Shown: one piece after another, positions 1 to 12,800 of the stretch
Numbering within the stretch: position 1 is the stretch's first letter
How the letters are laid out: the number at the start of each line of letters is the position of its first letter
NCBI GenBank assembly: GCA_038373865.1
Contig: JAXGGA010004644.1
Coordinates: 22,078-86,077, forward strand
DNA length: 64,000 bases
Direction: 5' to 3'
Source of the DNA: Uloborus plumipes
Taxonomy: Eukaryota > Arthropoda > Arachnida > Araneae > Uloboridae
Made by a program: the position numbers and the translations under genes
The notes under the pieces: model-generated
Told to the model about the DNA's origin: nothing
What the model saw: only the letters and a program-made list of their open reading frames with translations
Database searches by the model: none

Positions 1-629
1 ATACGGAATTAATTCTCCATCGGTAAGATTGTGAGATTAATGCTGACTAGTGGTTTGTTCACAGGGATGAAATGGGATTACTGAGCTAAACTCTGAATTC
101 CCTCGAGGATCAAGCAACATGAAACCAATGATTCGGATTAGATTTAGAGTTCAGAGGAGAGAATTGTCTGTTTTATCTAGGGTAAAGTACTGAAACTCTT
201 CTTAACAAGTTATTTTGTTTAAAAAAATCTGAAATAAAATAATTTTTATAGGTGAGTTTTTATGTTTTTATAGGATAAGCTAGAAGATATATTTGTAATT
301 TCAAAAAGTTAGCTTGTGCCACCTGTTAAATGACTGGCCATTTCTTTTCTTGGGAAAAAAGGTTCTTTGTAACTCTAAAGCACGCGGCCACCACTTAATT
401 GCCATTTCTTTTTTAAGTACTGTTTCAAAAATTTTATTTTCACTGTATAATTTAAATGTTTTAAATGTTAAAAAAGGGGGAGGAAGAAGGAGAGAATTTT
501 TAGTTTTTTTTATCAGTTAAACCATTTTATCTCACAGTAAATCAAATCGATGCACTCGTGCTCACAAAGTAAGCATAACTGCTTGCCTAAGCTTAAATTA
601 TTTCTTTGATTATTAATTCCCTAGCAGCA
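1..629. other. AT-rich DNA, no gene seen
   Basis: No coding, RNA or repeat feature could be supported. The short open frame near 314-520 is low-complexity and ends in a purine-rich tract, so I do not treat it as a gene. Confidence 0.6.
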
Positions 630-1020
630 TAGTCTCATCGGCCGATGATCGGCTATTCATCGAAACCCGATGAAATTCTCATCGGCCGATGATCGGATTC
701 GATGAGTTCTCACCGGGAATTGCTCTAATATGTCTCACCGGCCAAACATAATCCGAGCAGCAAAATCCGATGAGTTTTGTTCGAAATACGATGAGATTTG
801 AAGCAATTTACGAGCAGTGCAGTTCCGTGCCGATGAATTTAAGATCAATTTTGGATGCTTGGCTTACATCGGGAAAGTTGATCGGAAGGATATCGCTTTG
901 CGATGAAAGTAGCTCATCGAAAACCGTGCTCGGATACTGATCGGAACGATGTCGACGTGCGTTACGGGATCAGTTTACGAGGAGTTCGATGATAGGCCGA
1001 GCAAATCCGATGAGTTGACG
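630..1020. repeat. GC-richer element built of GATGAG/CTCATCGG motifs
   Basis: This stretch is visibly richer in G and C than the flanks. CTCATCGGCCGATGATCGG occurs twice (about 635 and 679), and CCGATGA or GATGAG recurs many times up to 1014. The left edge (TAGTCTCATCGGCC) and the reverse complement of the right edge (TAGCGTCAACTCATCGG) share CTCATCGG, which suggests a short non-autonomous DNA element with terminal inverted repeats and internal copies of its terminal motif. There is no coding frame. The family was not recognised. Confidence 0.5.
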
Positions 1021-4000
1021 CTACTTGGGTTATACTTTGATGAAGGTTTTTAATACATAATAAACTGTAAGCTAAAATCCCTCGCATAAGAAACGTACTC
1101 TCGTTTTGAAGAAGCGAAGTTCATTGTACTACGTACCCGTAGAAGCCACAGCCTATTTTTACACTGAACTATAAAACATGTATTATTCTTTACATGAATT
1201 TGCCTTTATTAATGTCATTCATGAATCACAGCTTTGATGAAGCAGCTATAGTTAAATTTATCAATTATTATACGCAGTAATGTTTCATTATAAACCACAG
1301 AAAAACTTATTCGCTTAATATTTTAAAGTTTCTATGACAGGTTAAACTTTAACATGCGTGGTGCTGTTAAAAAAAACTCAAATAATATTTGGAGTAAAGT
1401 TTCTAGTGCGAAAGATTTGGCACGAAAATCTCAATTTCTATTCTAGTTAAAGCCATTAGTTAAAATTGCAGGTGTTTTAAACACCACATTGTAACCTATA
1501 CCCTATATGCTAGTAGAAAAATGTCTTTAAAACATGAACCAAATATCTCACCAACTTGTAAAAACATGCAAAGAGATTTTCATATAAAGACGTTGACATC
1601 CAGCAGAATTGAGTCAACAGTCTGATTCTCTTTTAAAGCAAGAATGATGAAGGAAATGTTGTAAAAATCGATCAATGAAAATTCTCCCATACATCACGAG
1701 AAAACATTTCCCATCATTCGTCATTTCAAAGACAAGTTCTTGAGGAAGTGTGGATTGTTTTGACATCATGATAGAGTAACAAATATTCGATACGTCAGGA
1801 AGAAAGTAATAAATTTTAAAGATGGAAGGCCATACCATTGGATTTTAAATGCGAGCGTTATCGTGACAAGTCAGTTTTCAATAAAAGAATAGTGTGAAGA
1901 GTTTCATATGAATGATTATTACTATTGTTTGTAGCATTAAAGTTTAATTTTTAGGGTTCATTCTCTGCAAAAAACATTGAAGCAAACATTTGTTTGACGA
2001 ACAGCAATCTAACATCAAAATAATTCTAAATTAAAAATTTAATTAAATTTTGTTACAGTTAAAGTTATTAAACATAGTTATTTATTAGCAAAAACCTTGC
2101 AATTTTTCTTAATTGAAAAACGCATTTCTTAACAGTGTTTGATTTTAAAGACTACATTGAAAAAAAAAAAAGAGTAGCAGTTGGCATTTAATGAGTTGTT
2201 CGTTGTATTTATTTATTTAATTACGTTGTGCTCAAACATATACCTATGCTAGAAATCAAGTTCTCTGCAGAAATTCTTGCTCTTGCAGAAACGCGGTTTT
2301 AATTTAAAATTATAAATTTAATTTAAATCTCGTTTAAGCAAAAATATATACCAACTTCATAAACACCCTGTATATAAATTTAATTACTTACAATTGTTTT
2401 ATAATAATACTTCAGTAGGTAATTTAGATTCCCATATAGTGCTATGTCGGTGCAGTCCCTTAAAATCAGAGAAAATACGTTTAATTCAAATAAAAAAGCA
2501 TGATAAATTCTAATGATAAAAATAGCCCCCGAAAAATCTTCGAACTAAGTACTGTGCTTAGCAAAATTTCGTTAAAAATTCCGAGCCACAAGCTCCTATT
2601 TAAGGTATTTTAGAAACACTAGTTATACGCCAAGTTCTTATTGCGTTCTCAAGAACTTTTTTCAGAAAGCGTGATCAGCATAATGATGCATAACATGGTA
2701 GGGAGCGGTAATTTCCCCGCCTTAAATGAATCTACCCCTACTGCATACATACTAATATATTCATAATCATCCTCTTTTAGGGTTCCTCCGGCAGAAAAAA
2801 AAAGCGTTGGGCAGAAAAAAAGTCGAGTAAAAGAAAACAGATTACCCCCCAAAAATGTCTTTGCTTATCTTATATTAATCTAAACACTGGAAATTATTTA
2901 AACTCCAGAGTACAAAGACGTTTAATTATTATTTACTTTTTTAAGTTCTTTTTGATTAATGGTAGAGAGAAGAAACATATAAAGGAATCACTTAAGCACT
3001 TGAGTTAATAACTCATTGTAAGATGAATTTGCGAGGTAACTTAAACATGGCTGTTCTAATTTTTATGCAAAGAAAATCATTTGTAGTAACTATTGGAATT
3101 TATTTTAAAGAAAGGAAAATTGTTAAACAGAAATTACGAATTTTAGTCCAACAAAGACATGACGACTTTTGGCTATGTTTGACGTATAATTGTTAACGTA
3201 TAATTGGACGATGCAAATACCCGATATGCACCTTCAATAAACTAGATTTTGACAGAAAATAGGAGCTGTACAAGATATTTAAATTCAATGTGGAAGGACA
3301 GTATAGCTGAAAAAAATTGAAAACGCAAATTCTAAAATTGTATAAAGAAAAAGGAACAAAAAAAAGCAAAAAAAAAAATAATAATAATTTTACTTTAGTT
3401 AAAAATACTGTACCAGAGGAATATAATATAAACTTATATTTAAATAAGTTAAATGAAATTTCTCGAATTCCTGGATGAATTCCATTAATGGCCAACTAAC
3501 CTTAACAGCGTAGCACCAGTAAACTCCACCTAACTGAAGACTTCAAAAATAAGTTTTTCTCTAGAGACAGAAGTTATTTAGCAAATTTTAAAGCATTAAG
3601 AATAATTTAACTCTTTTAAGAATTTGTTTGTTGCGCTAGGACTTAGTCTTATGCAAAATTCAAAGTGTTTAGTGAGTAAAAATTTAAAGTGTTTATATTT
3701 TCTAAAATTTCTTTAAGGAAAATTGCAATGCAGTTTCTTCTTGTTTCTCAATGAATTGCCTTTGTTGAAATATCTGCAACTCTATTTCTTAGAGAGTGGA
3801 GACACCTGAATTTATTTTATTTTTTTTCTTAAATATCTCACAGCAAGTTGTTTGCCCAAAGCAACTTTTATTTATTACATGATTTATTCAAAGGATAATA
3901 TATTCTTTATATTCTTAAAAATATTTTTTTCCTCGTTGGAAAAAAAAACATACCCCAAAACCCCAGTACTTTCATTAAACGTTTAGCTTAAAACTCAGCA

Positions 4001-5340
4001 CTTGTAACTTGATCCAATTAGGTTAAATTTTACTCTTGCTTACTTTTTAATAGTTATTTCATCCGCTAGAACTTCAAAAACCTGTTTACTTTTACTTAAG
4101 CTTTTAACTTAAGCTGTGCTTACGTCTTAAGTCTATTAATCATATGTTAACATTCTTGTATTCTAATCTAGATAAAAGGCATAAAAAGGGCATTAGTGAG
4201 TGGGATTTAGCATGTTAACTATGCATTCTAAAAAATCTGTATCTCCCCCTCCCCCCCAAAAAAAAACGCTGAAGTCCACCTGCAAAAAGTAGTATTGTTA
4301 TTGAGAAGTAACTACTAGTGAAATTTATCTGTTTGAAATCAAACAGAAAAATTATGAAAACGTGGAACGTTGCAAACTTCAAACTCTGGTTTGAAGTTCC
4401 TGGTGAGCAGCCTATAGACAATATGATTTCCTGAGCAGTTTCGATAGTTTAAGTTTCAGTCACTTGAAGAACTACTCTCAGGGGAAATTTTCCGAGCAGT
4501 ACTATCTTAAATTTATTTTTAGGAAAGGACGGAATACATTAAATAAAGAGTAGATTGCGTACACTCACGTCAAGAGTTGGTTTTTTTTAAAAATATTTTT
4601 GAAAAAGAAAAGGATGGTTCTCAGCACTAAAATTCGCGATTGGTCGTTGATCACACGTGGCTGTTTTGTGATTTTGGATCAGGATGATTACCACAGTCAC
4701 AATTTGTTTTTCAAATATACTACTATTATTTTCCTACGGCATACTTAAAGACGAACTTACAGCTAAATGGAGCTTAAAATTTGGTGGAAATCGACAAACA
4801 AATACTTTTTTCTTTGCACTAAATGTGTATAACATCCGCGGTAGAAACTGTTAGAATTCAAATTACAAAAAATCGTTGAAATATTTTTATAATTACGAAA
4901 GTAGAAAACATATTTCATTTAGCACTTCAGGAGAGCTGGAAGAGAGCAAAGAGCTTTGATGCTGCAAACAGAAGAATAGTTTAGTGAAAATGTAAACAAT
5001 AAAGTTAAAAACTCTCAAATTTGCAAAAAGTACAAGTTTGAGAGTTGCATACAATGCCTTATTCCATGCAAAAAGACTTGAGTTAATTGATATAATGACA
5101 AACCCACCGATGAAAGGATGTGCTGTATTTCATTAGCTTACTTTCATTTTTTACATTTTTTTAAAATTTCATAAATAATTTTTGACTAATGTTTTGTTCT
5201 TATTTTTTCCTGATATACAGCAAATCTTTTTTTGATGTTGTTTATAATCCTTGCTGGGGATAGGATGAAAGGAAAATTAAACATCAATTGGTTAAATTCC
5301 GGAAAATGATGCTTAGAATAAACAAAGCGTCATTTAAAAT
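1021..5340. other. AT-rich DNA, no gene seen
   Basis: About 4.3 kb of AT-rich sequence with poly-A/poly-T runs. Open frames are all below about 100 codons, rich in F, K, I and L, and show no recognisable motif. I see no RNA gene or clear mobile element. Confidence 0.6.
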
Positions 5341-5341
5341 A

Positions 5342-5517
5342 TATTCGACGCTCGATATAACGACCGTCTCCGTTCTACAGAAAACGATCTTTATAATGAG
5401 TGGTCGCTATAAGAGGTACAACATAGAGTATATTGGGAAACAGTTGGGGGCTTTCTCACCGGTCGTTATATAAGAATGATCTTTATAACGTGTGGTCGTT
5501 ATAACGAGCTTCGACTG
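5342..5517. mobile_element. pogo/Tc1-mariner-type MITE
   Basis: The right end reads GTCGTTATAACGAGCTTCGACTG followed by TA. The left end carries the inverted equivalent, TCGACGCTCGATATAACGACCG, with the outermost bases degraded. CTCGTTATAACGA-type inverted ends next to TA are typical of short pogo/Tc1-mariner derivatives. Internal CGTTATA and TCGCTATAA motifs repeat the terminal theme. At about 176 bp it has no room for a transposase and would have been moved in trans. Confidence 0.65.
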
Positions 5518-5520
5518 TAT

Positions 5521-6381
5521 TTTACCAACCAGTTTTTACTGATGAAACTCAAAAAAGTCATTTCGTTTTAAAAATATTTTAGAGAAATTTGCTAATAAAT
5601 ATAAAAACAAAATCTTTTGAAATATTGACTTATGATGTATGGAAAACAGTTCAACATTCCTTCATTACATTTAAAAACAGTTTAGAGCACATCTAGTGCA
5701 ACATAGAAAAAAATCAATGAAATGGATGGGAATAGTTTCCAAATATTTTTAGCTTACAGCCTTAATTTAAACAGGTACGTTTAATGGATAATCTTGTTTA
5801 GACAACTGAAAATTTCTTTCATAAAATTTTTGTTTAATCTCGAAAGAAGGAAAATTCACTTTAATGTTTTGAAAATAGAATGATTTTATTATATTACTGC
5901 ACTCTGTTCATTTGATTTCTTTTATTCAAAACATAAAAGCGCAAAATGAATTTCACTTTTAATGCATTCCAAACTTAATAATGAAAATGTATTTCAGATG
6001 GAACATCTGTTTAAAGTGAACATGCTTCAAAAAAATTCAAACAATAAAGTAGATGCGTTATTTAAAACAAAACTAATCTTTTTTTTTCTTGCATCAAGTT
6101 AATCCACAGACAAATTTCCATGCTCAGTTATATGATTTAGTTATTAAATAGCATATAATATTACAAAGGGAAAATAAAATTTTTCATTTTTTAAAAACTT
6201 TTGATGGGAAATTAGGAAGACGAATAAATTGAATTCCAAATGAATTTCATTTTAATATGCTCTTTTTATTCCTAAAACAATTCTATGCTTATGTCAAAAG
6301 TAATATTTCTGAATTAGTTGCCTTTAATAAATTTCTTATTTGTACGCTTTGTTAGGGCTAAAAACGAGAGAAAAAAATTAT
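5521..6381. other. AT-rich DNA, no gene seen
   Basis: Nothing supportable; A/T homopolymers and no open frame with recognisable content. Confidence 0.6.
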
Positions 6382-6896
6382 TGATCACTAAAGGTTGAGA
6401 CTAGCGGTCGCCACTCGCCTGTGGCGACTAAATTATTTTTGGTGGCAAAAAAATGTAAAGTTGGTTGCCAAATTGGCGACCTATTTTTTTCAAGAAACAA
6501 AACACAAAATACCGAAGCATCGCTTCGATTATGAAAAGAAATAGCCATCAGCATCGTCCATGGCGGCCAATGTTAACTTGGAGAGAAAATCGGCCTATCT
6601 GCTTTAATAAAGATCTAAAAAAATTCAGAATGAATAATTTTACTTTTCATAAGAGGATTGTAAGTTTTGTTTAAAAATTTTTACTTCTTTATTTTATACA
6701 TAGTAACTTATTTAAGGTTTATGAATTTACGTAAGGTAATATTACTATATGTAGAATAAAGCGGAGTAGCATTATAAATTTGGAACACTGATCAAAGTGC
6801 CAACCGAGAACGCCAAAAGTGCCACTAACTATTTTTTGTGTTTGCTGGCCACTGGCCACTATCAAATATTTTTTTAGTCTCAAACTTTTCTGATCA
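6382..6896. mobile_element. 515-bp element with inverted ends and GGCGAC/GTGGC interior
   Basis: TGATCACTAAAGGTTGAGAC at the left and the reverse complement of the right end, TGATCAGAAAAGTTTGAGAC, match at most positions, giving about 22-bp imperfect terminal inverted repeats. Inside are the GC-richer blocks CGGTCGCCACTCGCCTGTGG near 6406 and CTGGCCACTGGCCACT near 6845. The short frame at 6465-6674 has no recognisable domain. Probably a non-autonomous DNA element; superfamily unknown. Confidence 0.45.
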
Positions 6897-7970
6897 TATA
6901 GAAAAGGTGTTTCAATTTTGGATAAGTTATGTGCATTATGTAATTTTTATACCTTTATATTTTCGAAATTTGTTTCACTGAAATAAAATTACTTTTGAAA
7001 TTTTCTGTGAGCTAAAATCAAGAATTTGATGAACGTGTTGCTTAAAATATATACTACTTCCTCAATGAAACATCCCAGGTAGCACAAAAAACGTTTAAAC
7101 GTTTTGTAAATGTTTTTAATCGGTTGTCACAACGTTAATAACCATTTTACACCCTTTAAAAAACGAAGTGTGCTAATTGGGATTTGTCTTGCACATTTGT
7201 GCCTTTATGCGAAAATCATCATATAAATCGATAAACAATTCATCATATGTATCGATGATTGAAGTGGGTTTATTTATTTTTAGTTACTTCAATGCATGCA
7301 GTTTGTGAACGCAAAAGAAAGAAAAAAGACCAAAATGATGATGAAATTTTAAACTTGCTGGAAAAGTTAGTTTTTACTTTCCAACTAGAAATGTTAATAA
7401 TGCATTTTCTTATTTATTTATTATTTTAATCATTTGAAAGTTAAAATTTGATCATTAATATTTAGGAAATCAAAAGAAAAAAAAATGAAAAATTGAAAAA
7501 TGAAGTTCAAAGTTATACAGCAAAAATATACAAAGAGAAGTTATTTTTTACATCTGGTAAACTCACAGGAGTGTGAACTTGAAAAACTTTAAATATTGAA
7601 ATTGAAACAAGGGTTTTCTTTTAATAGTTTAAAATGCATTGAAAAATAAATATTTATGAGTTTTCAGTCAGTGGCGTGCCCAGAAATTAATTTTGGGGGA
7701 TGCATATCTAACCACCCGGTGAAAAAAAAAACAATTTATCCATTTTATTTTTTTTTCTATTTGAAACTTTTCGAAAAATAAAATTTTGCTTATGGACTCT
7801 TTCGAATATAAATATTGTTAATGAATTATAAAAACTCCAGTCGAGCTAAAATTTCTGCATAAAAAATCAATAGAATCGATCAGAAGTTTCTGTTAGTGAA
7901 AAAAAAATGTTCACATTAAAAAAAAAAAAAGGTTCATGCGGTGCTGAGAAATAAAAAAATATTTATACAT
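6897..7970. other. AT-rich DNA with a possible lone hAT end at 7669
   Basis: Mostly AT-rich and uninformative. At 7669 the string CAGTGGCGTGCCCAGAAATT resembles a common arthropod hAT terminus (CAGTGGCG...). No matching inverted end or 8-bp target duplication was found, so it is at best a solo end. Confidence 0.3.
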
Positions 7971-7971
7971 A

Positions 7972-8769
7972 CAGTGAACTCTCACTTGTACACCGCCTCA
8001 TTTATGCGCCTTTTTTGCTTATACGACGATTTTAAATGGTCCCAGCACATTCCATAGCGAAATAATGACAGTATCATTCGTTTATACGTCGCTCTAAAGA
8101 TAAATATTTCACTTATGCGCCGAATTTTCCCTAAAATGAAAAAAAAAAAAATATTTTCTTTAAAAAATAAGCAGTTTTTTTTTTTCATTTTCTTTTCTTA
8201 ATTTTTCGCGCTGATTGCTCAAGGAAGGCACTTTTTCCGCATGAACTAGAGTTCGGAGAGGAACAATTGTGAAGAGCTTATTAGATGAAGGGGTTATGTG
8301 ACAAAACAGAAATTGCGAGTAATAAAAGTTCAAACTTTTATTTTTGCTGTTGTTGCAGCTTTTTTGTTTTCTAGTTTTGTCGATAGTGTGCGTACGAAAT
8401 TGGTCTAATGACATCTACTTGTTGATGTGCCGAGTTTTATTTGCTTACCTGTATCCATTATTGCTTACCATTGTCCAGAGTGTTCTTTTTTTTTAAATGT
8501 AACATAGCCCCTTCATCCCCCAAGCCCTTCAATTATCTATTATGTTTCGGTTGAAAGGGAACAGTTTGTAATTAGGTATGCTGCAATTTTTGTTTTCTCT
8601 TATTGTTATAGCTACGTTACAGTAATTGCCAAACCGTAGTAATATGTCCCTTTCTTATAGAAACATTCCCCTTATATGTTTCTATAATATAGTCCCCTTA
8701 TACGTCTTTCTCACTTATGCGTCTTTTTCTGTTGGTCTCTTGGGCCGGCGTATAAGTGAGAGTTTACTG
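7972..8769. mobile_element. TA-flanked MITE, family 1 copy A (CAGTGAACTCTCACTT ends)
   Basis: Flanked by TA at 7970-7971 and 8770-8771. The left end CAGTGAACTCTCACTTGTAC and the reverse complement of the right end, CAGTAAACTCTCACTTATAC, form inverted repeats that extend into CGCC(G). Subterminal motifs such as ACTTATGCGCC and TTATACGTC repeat inside both ends, as is usual for pogo/Tc1-mariner derivatives. Small open frames lack a transposase. A second copy lies at 40668-43021; this copy carries about 250 bp (roughly 8270-8540) absent from the other, and it preserves the empty hAT target site CGTTACAG at 8615-8622. Confidence 0.8.
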
Positions 8770-8961
8770 TATGTGTTAACAATGCTGTATTTACTCTCTT
8801 ATACTGTTTAAAAAAAATATTTAAGATTTTAAAATCTGCAATGTAGTAAGTAAAAACTGTAGTTTTTTTTACGGAAAGGAAGTATTTGCTCTTTTCCTCC
8901 AAATAGTTTCAAAGGAAAACTTAAGGCATTTTGAGGTGAGAGGTGTAAAATGCTTTCTACA

Positions 8962-9690
8962 TACCGTACAATGGGGTGTATAGAAACAGCAGGGTCAATC
9001 GGAACAAAACTTCCCGACCGTACAAAGAAATTCTTCATAAATATACTATTGGGTATTTTTCGCTATTAATTTTTTTTTTAGAAATGTAAAATCATAGGAA
9101 GTAGGAAAAAATTACTTTTGTCAATCTGGCAACGCTACTGGCTTATAAGGAGGGCTGCATGTGGAATGCTAAAAAACATCACGTTTTCATAGACTGCAAA
9201 ACTTCATATGTAAGTACATAACTTCTTATATTTTAAACCTATGAGTGGTATGTTTTAATTATGCATATATCTGAACAACATAATACCGCATTAGAATTTA
9301 CATTTTTTAAAAATTGTGTCATAAAAATGAAGAATTCTGAAAAATGCCAAAGGAAAAAAAATTGTTGGGTGTATCGGAACACTTGGTTCTGTTGTTCCGA
9401 TTCAAACTTATTTAAAGGAAAATGTTTGAAAAATCTAGATTATATCCCCAATTCTTCTAGTCAAGACAAGAACAAGGTTTTATTACTATTTATCTCTTCT
9501 CGAGAGCAACTAGATCTTAGAATGACAGAAAGTGGTAGATTTAAAAGGGTTTTTGCTGCAGGAGACTTCTTTTTACTTAAAATACATGGGGGAAAGTAAC
9601 ACAGACTTTATGTAGCAATAGTCCAGCACACAGACAGTGATGAATAAGTGTTAAAATCTTTCAAGACAATCCCCAAAACCCAGAAATTCC
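8962..9690 (+). mobile_element. DNA transposon, family 2 copy A (TACCGTA ends), truncated on the right
   Basis: The left end begins TACCGTACAATGGGGTGTAT and continues through GGGTCAATCGGAACA and CCCGACCGTAC. The same end occurs inverted at 23636 in the second copy. Homology to that copy runs from the terminus through a coding exon to about 9690, where it stops next to a TTTACAG-rich MITE. The right terminal repeat seen in copy B is missing here. Superfamily is uncertain; ends with internal GGTGT..CGGAACA motifs recall the pogo/jerky-type elements found further along the window. Confidence 0.6.
9261..9690 (+). pseudogene. Broken coding exon of family 2 transposon
   Basis: An open frame of about 112 codons ends with GDFFLLKIHGGK and a stop at about 9597. 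The same frame resumes after the stop and reads through VQHTDSDE and IPKTQKFQES. The inverted copy at 22.9-23.3 kb carries the matching protein (shared FTFFKNCVIKMKNSEKC and REQLDLRM), so the reading frame was once under selection. The C-terminal pattern (a GDF-hxVK-like segment followed by a V-x-HTDSDE segment) resembles tails of arthropod transposase-like proteins; this is recollection, not a search. Upstream, CATATGTAAGTAC near 9208 looks like a splice donor. Non-functional as it stands. Confidence 0.5.
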
Positions 9691-9696
9691 AAGAAT

Positions 9697-9826
9697 CTAA
9701 TAACTAGCAATTTTGCAGTTTACTACTGTAAAATTAGCAATTTTACAATTTATTACTGTAAAATTACTATAAAATTAGCTGTATTATACTGTAAAAATAT
9801 CTATTTTTTGCAGAGTAGCGTAAACA
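9697..9826. mobile_element. TTTACAG-rich MITE, partial copy 1
   Basis: Contains repeated TTTACTACTGTAAAATTAGC-type motifs and ends with TATTATACTGTAAAAATATC followed by TATTTTTTGCAG. It matches one half of the fuller copies at 24.34-24.69 and 56.87-57.25 kb. No coding capacity. The left half, including the TGCTGCCAGTATTATACTG segment, is absent, so it is truncated where it meets the transposon on its left. Confidence 0.6.
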
Positions 9827-12800
9827 CGTTTTCATGGCATTGAAACAAGGGGGACAGCGTACGATTTTCTTTCTATGCTTTTACACTATGGTTATTCGTT
9901 TTGTTTATCATGATAAGACAAACATTCTGTAAGATTAGATCACATAGCTTGCAATATTGGACACTTTGTTTCTTTAATTTGTTTTGTGAAACTGTTTGTT
10001 TCATCCACAGTGTGACTTTTAAACAAACCACATATTCACAAATCAAGCGATTATATATTTTTTTAAATATCTGATATTTTTCAACAGCAATCCTTTTCAT
10101 TTTTTTAAATTTCACTTCCGCACAAAAAAAAAAACCGTTCTGTGCGGAAAATAACTTCGAAAATGGCTTAGTAGCTTGATCTTGTTTGTGGACTGCTTTT
10201 ATAATACCCAAAGTCAACGTTATTTAAAAAGAAATTCATATTCATAATCATTTTACAATTCATCAAACAAAACTATCGATCTGAGTTTAAATTATTTTTT
10301 TTTTTTTCGTTGACAACTTACTGCAAATAAATGTCAGTTCAAAATGTACCTATGAACTAACTTTTATCTTTGAGAAGTATTTGTATACATTTATTTCAGC
10401 ATCATATAGTCTAGGATATATCTTATTGAATTAAAAAACGTTCATTTCATCTTGCTAAAATGAATACCATTTGAAAAAAAGAAATGTACTTCTTTCGCAA
10501 ACTTCAAGATTATCATTTCTACAATATTTAGTTTAATGATCTCCACAAATATGCGTTTTGAAATGTTAATTTAATATCTTTTTTTTGGTATATCTGCTAA
10601 AGTAATTTCAAAGCCTTCAAGGCATTTTTTGCATCCGTTCGCTATTTTCCTGAATAAGTTTTTGAAGAAGGAGAAAGTTTTCAGAGAAAATCTCTATTAT
10701 TTGCTTACATATTTTTAGGAATATTAAGCAAATGAACTGAAATTTAGTGAAGGCTTGAGAAAGTAGAACTACTAAGGCCTCCTCCATTTTGTCTTTAAGG
10801 ATGCCATCAGGAAAAAATTCTCATATTTTTGAATATTTTAGTATAGTAGAAAAGAAACTTCTTCAAGACGTAAAAAGGATGCATTTTCATCAAAGAGTTT
10901 GAGATCATTTTATCTTCAAATAAAACATTCTGCATCTTTTATTTTTCAATACTTTGCGTATCTTATTTTCCACTTAGCATGTTACGACGTTTTTATATAC
11001 TGAAACCTTTTTATGTAGCACAAAACCTAAAATGTCATGTCTACTACAAGAACATACATTTGAAGAAATGAACTATTTAATAAAATAAATAAATGAATAA
11101 ATTGAACAAAAATTAAATGTAAATAATAAAGGTAAAGGAAAAAAGTTAAGAAATCAAAAAAATAATTTTGTACTTTTTTTTAAAACTGCAGCTCAATCCT
11201 TGAAGAAAAAAAATAATTTTTTTGCTTATGAAAATTCTTTCTATATAACCTAACGAACATTTTTGCTATTTTTCTTTTTAATTTCCAAAGCAAAAATCAT
11301 TTTTCATTTATTTGTATCTGCATCAAAATATATTGGATAACAACTATTTGATCTAATTCATGGCTGTAGAGTTATTTGATTTTAAGCTAACTTTATTTGT
11401 TATATGCCTTACATTCTAAAACTTAACTTACGTACTTGTCGTACTAAATCGTTACATCAACACGTAGGGGCGGTCGAGAAATAGAAGATGAAAAAAAAAG
11501 CTACATCATTAACTTTTTTCGTTTGATAATATAAATCTAATGTATTCTTAATTGATAATGTCAATATTAATGTCCATTACACTTTAGGTGAGTTAAATTC
11601 ATTCCTTCAAAGGGGTTTAAAGAATTAGAACAATGAAATGCACCGCCAACTCGGTATAACCATGTTTTTTTTCATTCCTTAAATATTTCTAAATTTCATT
11701 TATTTAATTTCTTCACTTGGAGAATTTGAAGTTGCATTCATGCAGTACACGGGTTTGATCCGGCATTTCGTCTCAAAAGAATGTTTAATATTTCCAAAAT
11801 ATCCAATACATTTTCCGTTTTATTTCACTTCCTTAGGAAGGTATTTTTTGAACATACTTTTAGTTGCCATGGAGAAAAGTCATGCGAGAAAGAAACGAAA
11901 GATTGTAAAATTCTGACAAACCAAAACACTACAAGCTAAAATAAATCAAACAATAAAAACATAATACCCCTTATCTTGAAAAATAGTGCTATATTATAAA
12001 CTTCAATAAAAACTTTCTTTGACATTTTATGGTGTCTGTTTTTTAAGCATTTTCAAAATCCTCTCTCGACCCAGAAAAGCTTATACTTGAAAAGTGGCAT
12101 TCATATTAGAATATGTTCCCTCGTAGATAGTTTTAGAGATTTTCTCTGCTTTGGGTTTAAGGAACGATTTAAAGAAAAAGAACGTTGAGAAGGAAACAGT
12201 CAGAAGAAATTGAGATATGTAGCAGGAAAAATAGAAAAACATCCTAAATCCTTACAATATGCCTTTTTTTTTTGTTTTTTTTACTATAACAGAAATAAGT
12301 ACTAGGAAGCCAATGTTTAGAGCTGATTCTATTACATCAGTTTTTAAACGCATATAGGCACGAGTTTGTTACTGAAAACAAGATAAAATTGAAGATTTCA
12401 ATTTTCAGTTTTTCATATCACATACTTTCAAAGGAAATTAACTGTAGAAGAATAAAATATTTATTTTTGCAATTTTTATATTTTATCTTTCTCTAAAATT
12501 GAAACTTTAAAACACTTCCTCTTTTTAAGACTAATATTGCATTTTTAAAAGACAAACACGGCTTGATAAAATTTTGCTTGAATATAAATATCACAGTAGT
12601 GCGGAATTGTGTAATAATTAAGCAAGCAAACATTTAGTTTACTTAATTTCCTAACTCCTAACAAGTTTAAATCAATGGTAATGTAGGAGTAACAAAATGC
12701 TAAGCAGTTTTGCTTATACACAATATGCTTATTAAATGATATTAAATGAGACCATCGCAAATAAAAATGAGGAAATGATGTACTAAATGATGAGACATTA

